DNA from: Parahaliea maris
Lineage (GTDB): Bacteria; Pseudomonadota; Gammaproteobacteria; Pseudomonadales; Halieaceae
DNA: 64,000 nt
NCBI RefSeq assembly: GCF_008064665.1
Contig: NZ_VRZA01000002.1
Coordinates: 1 to 64,000, forward strand
Direction: 5' to 3'
Shown here: one piece after another, positions 17,770 through 24,819 of the stretch
Layout of the letters: each line of letters begins with the position of its first letter
How positions within the stretch are numbered: the stretch's first letter is position 1
Made by a program: the position numbers and the translations under genes
Notes under the pieces: model-generated
Told to the model about the DNA's origin: nothing
The model's database searches: none
What the model saw: the letters and a program-made list of their open reading frames with translations, nothing else

Positions 17770-17818
17770 TTAGTTGACAGTAGCAACCATATTGCAATTG
17801 ATTGATAGTGTCAACTAA
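17770..17818 (-). promoter_or_regulatory. marR-sip promoter framed by a perfect 10-bp inverted repeat
   Basis: On the minus strand TTGACA (17814-17809), a 17-base spacer and TATGGT (17791-17786) form a near-consensus sigma-70 promoter with +1 near 17779. The arms TTAGTTGACA (17770-17779) and TGTCAACTAA (17809-17818) are exact inverse copies. One contains the -35 box and the other covers the start site. A regulator bound to both arms would block RNA polymerase, a natural layout for MarR autorepression. Confidence 0.8.
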
Positions 17819-17847
17819 ATGTCTTGAGGTCCGGCCCCGGACCTGGC

Positions 17848-18330
17848 TCAGCGGCGAATGACGTTATCGACCGGAAAGCCCCAGATGCCGATGCCGCGAT
17901 TGCGGGCAATTTTTTCCAGGGTCTGGTACTCGAAGGGGGCATCCGGCAGGGCGACGGCCCAGCCCCGTTCCAGCAGGTAGGCCGACAGGTCCTCCCCCTC
18001 GTCGAAGGAGGTGGCGTTGACCCGGCACCAGCCCACCAGGCTGCGGTCCGCGTTGCGCGAGAGGATCTCGCAGCGCACAAAGCCGTTGATCTTGAATTCC
18101 AGGGCAATATAGGCCCGGGAGCCGCAGACCGGGGGATTGACGTACTGCTTGCAGGTGCGGCCGGTATCGGGGATATGAATACCGGTGAGATGAATGCGAT
18201 AGCCGTCGATTCTCAGGGTGCCGTCTTCATTGACCCTTGCGTAGCTGGAGATTTCCCTGGCCTGCAGGCCGGGCGAGGTCAGCAGCGCGGTAACAACGAG
18301 CAACAAGGTGAATAGCCGGCAGGATCTCAT
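17848..18330 (-). CDS. Secreted SNase-like (thermonuclease-fold) protein
   Basis: This 160-residue protein has an N-terminal signal peptide (LLLVVTALLTSPGLQA). The mature region follows the OB-fold of staphylococcal-nuclease-like proteins (INGYRIHLTGIHIPDTGRTC..., GFVRCEI, GWCRVNAT, LSAYLLERGWAVALPDAPFEYQTLEKIARNRGIGIWGF). The end motif (A...GIW) is characteristic. The classic catalytic Arg/Glu pair is not clearly kept, so it may be a non-nucleolytic relative. It is a periplasmic or secreted product. It is a single gene between marR and yjdM, all on the minus strand. Confidence 0.78.
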   Translation of the reverse strand: MRSCRLFTLLLVVTALLTSPGLQAREISSYARVNEDGTLRIDGYRIHLTGIHIPDTGRTCKQYVNPPVCGSRAYIALEFKINGFVRCEILSRNADRSLVGWCRVNATSFDEGEDLSAYLLERGWAVALPDAPFEYQTLEKIARNRGIGIWGFPVDNVIRR

Positions 18331-18421
18331 GGCGCCTCCGTCTGGGATCGCTTTGTGAACAGCTTAGTCCAGAACAGAATTACCGGAGAGGGGCTGCCCG
18401 GCCGCAGCCCCGAATGAGCGC

Positions 18422-18763
18422 TCAGGCCTTCTTCACAAACTCCGACTTCAGCTTCATGGCGCCGATGCCATCCACTTTGCAGTCCAGGTTGTGATCGCCC
18501 TCGACCAGGCGGATGTTTTTGACCTTGGTTCCGACCTTGACTACGGAGGAACTGCCCTTGACCTTGAGGTCCTTGATCACGGTGACACTGTCACCGTCAG
18601 CGAGACGGTTGCCGTTGGCGTCGAGCACCACGAGCCCGTCATCGGTCCCGGCTTCCGCTGCATTCTGGCTCCACTCGTGGCCGCATTCGGGGCAGACGTA
18701 CTGGTCCCGGTCTTCGTAGGTGTACTGCCCCTGGCATTTGGGGCACGCGGGTAGGTCGCTCAT
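18422..18763 (-). CDS. yjdM: YjdM/PhnA zinc-ribbon protein
   Basis: This 113-residue protein is very close to E. coli YjdM (formerly PhnA). It has an N-terminal zinc ribbon with CPKC and CPEC pairs, then the SH3-like part with [29 protein letters not shown] and [16 protein letters not shown], ending in LKSEFVKK. The old link to phosphonate use came from gene position only; the real role is uncertain. No phn genes lie nearby. The length matches the family exactly. Confidence 0.95.
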   Translation of the reverse strand: MSDLPACPKCQGQYTYEDRDQYVCPECGHEWSQNAAEAGTDDGLVVLDANGNRLADGDSVTVIKDLKVKGSSSVVKVGTKVKNIRLVEGDHNLDCKVDGIGAMKLKSEFVKKA

Positions 18764-18796
18764 GGGGTCATCCTTTGAGGTAGATAGTGCATCGGG

Positions 18797-19321
18797 TTAT
18801 TCGGGGTGTCGCGGGGCAACTTTCTGGGGGAAGTCCGTGTTGCCCCGGTCCAGCTTGATGACCGGTTTTTGCAGGATCAGGTTGTTGGGGTAGGTGATCA
18901 GGTTGCCCTCTGCGGTCCGGATCAGCACGTGGAACAGGCTGATCTCCTCCACCGTGCCGGACAGGTCGAAATCGGCATCGGTCACCTTGATCTCATCGCC
19001 GACCCGGTAGGGGAAGCCGAAGAAGATGACCATGCTGGCGGTGATGTTGGACAGGATCGACCACTGGGCGAACAGGGCCACACCGATCACCGCAAAGGCC
19101 GAGGACAGGAACAGGGACACCTGCCCGTAGCCAAAGCCCAGGGTGAGACAGAGCACGATCACGAAGGCGACAAACAGCAGGATGCGGGAGGTCTTCTCAA
19201 GGTACTTGATACGCACTTCCGCTACCTCCTTGCTCCGGCCCAGGCGGCGGATGCTTGCGGAGACCGCGCGGGTGCAGAACAGGTAGGCGACGACGCAGAT
19301 GGCCAGGGATAACCACTTCAT
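18797..19321 (-). CDS. Small MscS-family mechanosensitive channel
   Basis: This 174-residue protein has three hydrophobic helices: a first one at the N terminus, a second around 48-68, and the pore-lining TM3-like helix (SSAFAVIGVALFAQWSILSNITASMVIFF). The beta-domain start of MscS channels follows (FPYRVGDEIKV...GTVEEISLFHVLIRTAEGNLITYPNNLILQKPVI). The C-terminal alpha/beta cage is almost absent, so this is a minimal version of the fold. It probably opens under membrane tension to release ions on hypo-osmotic shock. Genes on both sides are in the same direction, but gaps of 33 and about 100 bases leave operon membership open. Confidence 0.88.
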   Translation of the reverse strand: MKWLSLAICVVAYLFCTRAVSASIRRLGRSKEVAEVRIKYLEKTSRILLFVAFVIVLCLTLGFGYGQVSLFLSSAFAVIGVALFAQWSILSNITASMVIFFGFPYRVGDEIKVTDADFDLSGTVEEISLFHVLIRTAEGNLITYPNNLILQKPVIKLDRGNTDFPQKVAPRHPE

Positions 19322-19420
19322 GGCGAACAGGATCCTTATCCGGGGGTATTCAGCAGGGGCGCATTGTAGCGTGAGCGCGGGGAGAGTGCTGCAACTGCAG
19401 GATGCGCGTGACCGAGGGTC

Positions 19421-20278
19421 TCAGTCGTCGCTCTCTTCAGCCCGCAGGCGGGCCTGGCGGGCCTCCTCCTCTGCCAGGGCAGCGCGGATTTCGAGCATGA
19501 CCGCGTCGACGTCGGGGGTACTGGTATCCTGTTCGAACTGCCCGCTCAGGACATGGTCCGGGTGCAGGTCGCCCTCCTCGAACAGCGCCCAGATCTCGTC
19601 GGCGTAGTGACTGTCGCGCAGCTCCGGGGCGAACTCGGCGTAGTATTCGGTGATGTTGTTGACGTCCCGCTCGAGCATGGCCCGGGCATTGTTGTTGGAC
19701 GCGGCGTCCACCGCCTGGGGCAGGTCGATAATCACCGGGCCCTCTTCATTGACCAGCACATTGAATTCCGACAGGTCGCCGTGAACCAGGCCCTCACAGA
19801 GCATGCGCATCACGTAGTGCATCATCAGGGTGTGGTCTTCCCGGGCCTGTTCCGGGTCCATGGCCACGTCATTCAGGCGCGGGGCGATATCCCCGTCCTC
19901 GTCGGTGATCAGCTCCATCAGCAGGACACCGTCGGTACAGCCATAGGGTTGGGGGACCCTCACTCCGGCCCGGGCCAGGCGATACAGCGCGTCTACCTCG
20001 GCGTTGTGCCAGGTGGCCTCCTGCTGCTGGCGCCCGAACCGGGACCCCTTTTCCATGGCCCTGGCCCGTCGGCTGTTGCGCACTTTGCGGCCCTCGGTGT
20101 ACTGGGCCGCCTTTTTGAAGCTGCGTTGGTGGACGTCCTTGTAGATCTTGGCGCAGCGCAGCTTCGAGCCGCAGCGCACCACGTAGACGTCGGCCTCCTT
20201 GCCACTCATCAGGGGGCGGATGACCTCGTCGATGAGGCCGTCCTCAAGGAGGGGTAGCAGGCGTTTGGGGGTTTTCAT
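19421..20278 (-). CDS. RIO1-type serine protein kinase
   Basis: This 285-residue kinase has the RIO fold: a glycine-poor nucleotide loop SGKEADVYVVRCG, the ATP-binding Lys in LRCAKIYK, the hinge segment LLMELI, the catalytic loop HGDLSEFNVL (Asp and Asn) and the metal-binding IIDLPQAV. The flexible loop between the early strands (VHQRSFKKAAQYTEGRKVRNSRRARAMEKGSRFG) is typical for bacterial RIO proteins. A long acidic and basic C-terminal helix completes it. Substrates in bacteria are not known. It follows the secretion cluster by 92 bases in the same direction but has no evident link to it. Confidence 0.93.
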   Translation of the reverse strand: MKTPKRLLPLLEDGLIDEVIRPLMSGKEADVYVVRCGSKLRCAKIYKDVHQRSFKKAAQYTEGRKVRNSRRARAMEKGSRFGRQQQEATWHNAEVDALYRLARAGVRVPQPYGCTDGVLLMELITDEDGDIAPRLNDVAMDPEQAREDHTLMMHYVMRMLCEGLVHGDLSEFNVLVNEEGPVIIDLPQAVDAASNNNARAMLERDVNNITEYYAEFAPELRDSHYADEIWALFEEGDLHPDHVLSGQFEQDTSTPDVDAVMLEIRAALAEEEARQARLRAEESDD

Positions 20279-20370
20279 GGGTCTGGGGCGATCTCGAACG
20301 GCGAAGCGGCCATTTTACTGCATTTCCCCGTAGTCCCGCTCAGGCTTTGGCTCCGGCTCGGTGGCTCCTG

Positions 20371-21213
20371 CTATTGCGGGACACTGGCCGCGGTTTCCAG
20401 CCCGTCGCTGAACTCCACCGTGCAGCGCACGCCCCCGGGCAGGGCAAAGTCCTGGTTGGGCAGCTCAAGGCGGATTCCGAAGGTGCGACTGGCGGCGTCA
20501 AAGACCTGGTCAACGACGGTAACCTCGGCTCTGTACTCGCCGCCGATCGGCGCCTCGGGCCGCACGATCGCTCTGTCACCTTTGGTTATGCGACCGTACG
20601 ATGCTACCGGGACGTACACTTCGACAAAGAGCGGGTCGGTCGCCGCCAGACGCATCAAGGTGCTTTGTTCATGCACGTATTCCCCCGGGGACATCACGAC
20701 ATCAACGACAATACCATCCACCGGTGACTTTATCGTGCGACGGGTCAGCTGTGCCCGGGCGCGATCGTACTCGGCCTGCGCAATTGACCGCTCGAGCTTT
20801 GCAGTCTCCACCGCCAGGCGAGCCAGCTGGTGTTCGATATCCGCCTCCTCGTACAGGCTTGCGGACACGGACTGGTTGTCTCGCAGGGACTCGAGTCGCT
20901 TCCACTCCCGGTCGCGATAGCCTGCCTGGACCTGGCTGGAGCGCAGGGCCGTGTCCGACTCCGCGCGCACGCGGGCCAGTTCGGCGTTCATCGCTTCCAT
21001 CTCACTGTCGAGTACGGCCAGTGCCTGCCCGCGAGTGACGATATCCCCCCGTCGGGCCAGCACCGCTTCCAGTACCCCATCCTGGTGGGAGCCGAGTTCC
21101 ACAGTTGAATTGGGGTTGATCACGCAGTCCAGAGCTTCGTCCTGGGCGGTAACGCCGGCCGCGCAAGCGGTAGCGAGGAGCAGGGTCGTCAGTTGCAGCA
21201 GTGGTCGAGTCAT
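20371..21213 (-). CDS. Periplasmic HlyD/RND-type adaptor of the giant-protein export cluster
   Basis: This 280-residue protein begins with a signal peptide (LLQLTTLLLATACAAGVTAQ) and lacks a further membrane helix. It has a split lipoyl-like domain (VELGSHQDGVLEAVLARRGDIVTRGQALAVLD and RRTIKSPVDGIVVDVVMSPGEYV) flanking a coiled-coil hairpin of about 80 residues, then a beta-barrel domain (VEVYVPVASYGRITKGDRAIV) and a membrane-proximal part. These are the four parts of a periplasmic adaptor. No RND pump or ABC gene accompanies it. Its ATG overlaps the stop of the pseudo-SecA gene by 4 bases, which ties it to the cluster; it is the last gene. It likely bridges inner and outer membrane with the two larger HlyD-type fusions. 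Confidence 0.85.
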   Translation of the reverse strand: MTRPLLQLTTLLLATACAAGVTAQDEALDCVINPNSTVELGSHQDGVLEAVLARRGDIVTRGQALAVLDSEMEAMNAELARVRAESDTALRSSQVQAGYRDREWKRLESLRDNQSVSASLYEEADIEHQLARLAVETAKLERSIAQAEYDRARAQLTRRTIKSPVDGIVVDVVMSPGEYVHEQSTLMRLAATDPLFVEVYVPVASYGRITKGDRAIVRPEAPIGGEYRAEVTVVDQVFDAASRTFGIRLELPNQDFALPGGVRCTVEFSDGLETAASVPQ

Positions 21214-22673
21214 TCGGGTCTTCCAGAAAATGCGGTCAGGGAGCCGACCTGTTGATCGAGTCGCAGCATGGATGCCCGCAGGCGTTCACCGCGGCGGCGA
21301 GTCTGCCGTTGACGCCAGCGCGTCACCAGGCTGCGGGCATGGGGGGCTAGGGTCGGGACCCGGGCGCAGATGGCGGCCAGTATTCGCTGGTCCCGGTCAC
21401 TGAGGCCAGGCAAGCGGGTGCCAGTGCTGGCCACGGGTGGGTCGAGCGGGAAGCCTGCGAGACCGTAGATCCGCCACAACTCGTCCCGAATCGGGCCCAT
21501 GTCGCCGTCGATGGCTGCGAGCCGCTGGTAGCGGCGAAAAAAGCGCTGCGCCGTCAGGCGGGCTCTCACCGCGGTTCTGCCGCTCACTGGCAAACCCTCG
21601 CGGCACTGCAGGAGCTGGATCAGGCCTTCAGGTGGGGCGGTGCCACGCGGGAGCTCGATGTTGCCCTCCGCCACCCGGTACTGGCGGCCCGCTCCCATCG
21701 CCAGCGCTTGCAGCTCCAGTGCCACGTCGGCCTCACGGCGCACCCGGTTGCACCAACTACCGTCTGACCCGGCGCAGAGGGACTCCAGTCGCAACCGTCC
21801 TGCGCCAGTCAATTCCATAGCCCCGCCGGCACTATGGCAATAGTCTGTGCCGTGCTCGAGTTGTCTGGCCAGTACGAGAGCGGTGTCCGCCCAGGATTTT
21901 TCCTGTGCAGCAGGGCTCGGCTCCCCGAGGAAAAGGGGTTCGCAGGCCTGCTCTACCAGTACCTCGCGGGCGCCGACGATAATCCCCGTGGGCAAGCCCC
22001 GCATGCGCAGCCTTGCCATGGAATCGATACCGGCAAGCCGGCCCAGCCTGCGGCCTATCTCGCCGCGGTTGCCATCGGCGTGTACACGATCGTTCAGGTA
22101 GTCTCGCAGGGCCTCACGTGCACTCAAGACCGTGACCGGAGCGAGATAGGCTGCCCTGCGCTCTGCAACCGGGGTCAGGGCGGTGACAAGACCCACTGGC
22201 CATACCGGCCGGGCTGGTATGCCATCGCCGTAAGCGATTTGCCTGGCGCTTAGCTCTGCACGCAAGCGCTGGCTGGCGTCATCCCCCGCAGTCACGATGT
22301 GCACACGTTCGCCGCTGAGCGTGAGGGCCTCGCAGATGGCGTTCAGCAGGGCTTGCTGGCTCGCACCGGGAGAGCGCTGCACCAGCATGCCCCGGGCCAG
22401 TGCGAGGGTGCCAATCAGCAGGTCGTCCTGGCTGCCATCTGCCTGGCGCTGACGGTACCATCGCGCCACCGCCTTGCCGGTCCAGTCGTAACCCTCCTCC
22501 GGGATGTGGCCCGTGGTGGGCGTGTCCGGGGATGCCGCTCGGCTGATCCGCAGTGCTTCTCTGCGCACGCGGTAGTGCTGCCAGCGCATGGGCAGGCGCA
22601 ACAGGCTGCGTTCCAGGCGGAGTTTCCACCTGAAACCGGGGTCGGGACGTTCGGGGTATTCCAGTCTATCCAT
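21210..22673 (-). CDS. Degenerate half-length SecA-like protein
   Basis: This 487-residue protein aligns by eye to the first half of SecA. DDLLIGTLALARGMLVQRSPGA matches the region before and over Walker A; GERVHIVTAGDDASQRLRAE matches SecA GKGVHVVTVNDYLAQRDAE. AREVLVEQACEPLFLGEP matches the Walker B strand VLVDEARTPLIISGP, and RLTAQRFFRRYQRLA plus IYGLAGFPLDPP match [24 protein letters not shown] and IYKLDTVVVPTNRP. Walker A GEGKT is replaced by SPGAS (residues 101-105), and DEAR of Walker B by EQAC (241-244), so ATP hydrolysis is not expected. NBD2 and the C-terminal SecA parts are missing; the protein ends in a basic tail. Translation is coupled to the last adaptor gene, and the PqqD-M50-HlyD gene lies 9 bases upstream. 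A role as substrate-binding or docking part of an exporter is inferred. Confidence 0.72.
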   Translation of the reverse strand: MDRLEYPERPDPGFRWKLRLERSLLRLPMRWQHYRVRREALRISRAASPDTPTTGHIPEEGYDWTGKAVARWYRQRQADGSQDDLLIGTLALARGMLVQRSPGASQQALLNAICEALTLSGERVHIVTAGDDASQRLRAELSARQIAYGDGIPARPVWPVGLVTALTPVAERRAAYLAPVTVLSAREALRDYLNDRVHADGNRGEIGRRLGRLAGIDSMARLRMRGLPTGIIVGAREVLVEQACEPLFLGEPSPAAQEKSWADTALVLARQLEHGTDYCHSAGGAMELTGAGRLRLESLCAGSDGSWCNRVRREADVALELQALAMGAGRQYRVAEGNIELPRGTAPPEGLIQLLQCREGLPVSGRTAVRARLTAQRFFRRYQRLAAIDGDMGPIRDELWRIYGLAGFPLDPPVASTGTRLPGLSDRDQRILAAICARVPTLAPHARSLVTRWRQRQTRRRGERLRASMLRLDQQVGSLTAFSGRPE

Positions 22674-22682
22674 CGCAGGGGC

Positions 22683-24818
22683 CTAGACGCTAAGCTGCCG
22701 GAGGAACAGGCGGCGCCCGCCGCGATAGAGCCGCCAGCCGAGAGGCTCCCACCGGTGGACGAACTTGACCATCACCCGCATCCCCAGTTTGGAAACTGGC
22801 CAGGCCTGCAGGGGCTCCAGTTCCAGATTGTACACCCCGTCCAGTACCCGGCGCTGTTCCGGGTCCGCGGGGTCCAGCAGGAATCGCCCGCCACCGAGCG
22901 TACTCAGGGCGGGGCTTGGCAGGGTGTCGGTCAACGAGGGGATTTCTCGCGAGACCCGGGCGCTCACCACCGGCGCCATCCGTTCAACAAGTCGGATCTC
23001 CACCGCCCGGGTGTCATTACGCACCTGCTCGATAGCATCCTGGCTCACGACGACCCGCACCACCGGGGCCGAGAACTCAGCGACATAACCCAGGGTACTG
23101 CCGCGCTCGATGTAGGTGCCGGGCAGGTCGGCAACAGCGGGTAGTGCCAGTGTGCCCGCCCTGCCGGCCATCACCTCCAGGTTGGCGCGATTCTGCTCCG
23201 CCAGGCCAAGGTCGGCGCGGGCCTGCCGGAGTTGTTCCTCGATTATCCGGGCGCTCACGCGGTCCCGGATGTCCTGTTCCGCGTGGCGCAGTTCGAGCTC
23301 GTTCACACTGGCCTGGTGTACTGCCACCTCCTTGTCGAGGAAGGGGTCGGACAGCTTGATCAGCACCGTTCCCTGCTCGACGGGGGAGGCGGGAGCGCTG
23401 ACCACGCTTTCCACAACGCCCCTCGCCTTGCTGCGGACCGCGCCATCGCCCGGGACCCAGACAATGCCCTCGCTGATGGTGTTATAGGGCAGCGGAACCA
23501 GGAGCAATGTCACCGCCACCAGGCCCAGTGCTCCCAGCGCAGCGCCGATGGCCCGGGTGCGGCGTCCCCTGAGTTCACTGGCGCTGAACAGGTACAGGCA
23601 CTGCCTGGCCAGCGGTAGGCCGAGCATGAGCAGGGCGGACCAGATGGCCAGCACCACCCCGATGACAAAATAGCGGGAAGCCACGAACAGGATGATGGCC
23701 GCCATGATGAACAAGCGGTAGATAAAGGAGCAAATGGCGTAGACCAGCATCCAGCGCGCCTCGCCCGGACTGTTGGCAGGAGCCTGGGCTTCATCGACCC
23801 CCAGCAGTTTGCGTTTCACCAGCCAGGCGACATGGCGATTCGAGCGCGGGCCCAGGTTGGGTATCTCCAGGAGGTCCTGGAGTACAAAGTAACCGTCGAA
23901 GCGCAGCAGGGGGTTGCCGTTGAACAGCAGGGTCGATACGCCGCCAATCAACATCACGTTGTAGGCGCAGGCCCTGACCAAGCCGTCTTCCACTGCCACC
24001 CACACCAGCAGGGCGATACAGGCCAGCAACACCTCCACCAGGATGCCGGCAGCGCCGACCAGCGCGCGTTGCCATTTGTTCTGGTAGGCGCTGGCAGCCG
24101 AGGCATCGACATAGGGAACAGGCATGAACACCAGGAACATCACGCCAATTTCATGCACCTCACCTCCCCAGCGCTTCAGGGCGTAGCCGTGCCCCAGTTC
24201 GTGGAGTGTTTTCACCGCAGGATAAACCAGCAGCAGGATGAGCAGATTTTCGGCCGTCAGTACCCTGTCGCTCATATTGTGTGTGAGCTCCGCCCAGTGT
24301 TCACCGACCAGCGCCAGTGAATACAGCAGCAGGCACCCGTAAGCCAGGGCGGCCCAGGGGGTGAACAGGAATCGAAGCCAGGGCAGGGTGGCGCTCAGGA
24401 AGCGGTCGGGATCCAGCAGCGGTACCCTGACGGCCAGGGGATTGAGAAAGCGCAGGATGTTCTTGCGTCGGCGCTGGCTCTGGCCGCGATCGGTCTGTTC
24501 GCTGACATCGGGGGGCACGTCCCCCAGCAGCACATCGCTGCTGTACAGGGTAATCAGCAGTCGGGTGATGTCGGCTTTCTCGATGCGCTCGTCCGGGAAG
24601 GCCTCGCAGGCCCTGTTCCAGATCTCTTCAACCGTGCGCTTCCCGTCCATCAGGGAGATCATGTAGTACGCCGAGGGCGAGCACAGGTGGTAGCGGCCGG
24701 AAGTCCGGTCCTGCAACACGTAGCCTAACTGGCCCCGGTAGTGTTGCCTGTAAATCCGGGCATGGCGCCTGAGTCTGGGCCGGAAAGGGGCCGTTCTGTA
24801 CCAGGAGCCCGCTTCCAT
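22683..24818 (-). CDS. PqqD-like / M50 site-2-protease-like / HlyD fusion membrane protein
   Basis: This 711-residue three-part protein starts with a PqqD-like winged fold (about 25-100: LQDRTSGRYHLCSPSAYYMISLMDG, TVEEIWNRA). The polytopic M50 metalloprotease core follows: HELGH at 206-210 with HEIGV after it, and the second metal motif NPLLRFDGY at 302-310, with several membrane helices from 145 to 440. The C-terminal part (about 445-711) is HlyD-like, with two half-lipoyl segments around a coiled coil and a barrel. PqqD domains bind leader peptides, M50 enzymes cut within or near membranes, and HlyD domains bridge the periplasm. The fusion therefore looks like a receptor, processor and adaptor in one chain. 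Only one base separates it from the upstream GAF-HlyD gene. Confidence 0.88.
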   Translation of the reverse strand: MEAGSWYRTAPFRPRLRRHARIYRQHYRGQLGYVLQDRTSGRYHLCSPSAYYMISLMDGKRTVEEIWNRACEAFPDERIEKADITRLLITLYSSDVLLGDVPPDVSEQTDRGQSQRRRKNILRFLNPLAVRVPLLDPDRFLSATLPWLRFLFTPWAALAYGCLLLYSLALVGEHWAELTHNMSDRVLTAENLLILLLVYPAVKTLHELGHGYALKRWGGEVHEIGVMFLVFMPVPYVDASAASAYQNKWQRALVGAAGILVEVLLACIALLVWVAVEDGLVRACAYNVMLIGGVSTLLFNGNPLLRFDGYFVLQDLLEIPNLGPRSNRHVAWLVKRKLLGVDEAQAPANSPGEARWMLVYAICSFIYRLFIMAAIILFVASRYFVIGVVLAIWSALLMLGLPLARQCLYLFSASELRGRRTRAIGAALGALGLVAVTLLLVPLPYNTISEGIVWVPGDGAVRSKARGVVESVVSAPASPVEQGTVLIKLSDPFLDKEVAVHQASVNELELRHAEQDIRDRVSARIIEEQLRQARADLGLAEQNRANLEVMAGRAGTLALPAVADLPGTYIERGSTLGYVAEFSAPVVRVVVSQDAIEQVRNDTRAVEIRLVERMAPVVSARVSREIPSLTDTLPSPALSTLGGGRFLLDPADPEQRRVLDGVYNLELEPLQAWPVSKLGMRVMVKFVHRWEPLGWRLYRGGRRLFLRQLSV

Positions 24819-24819
24819 C

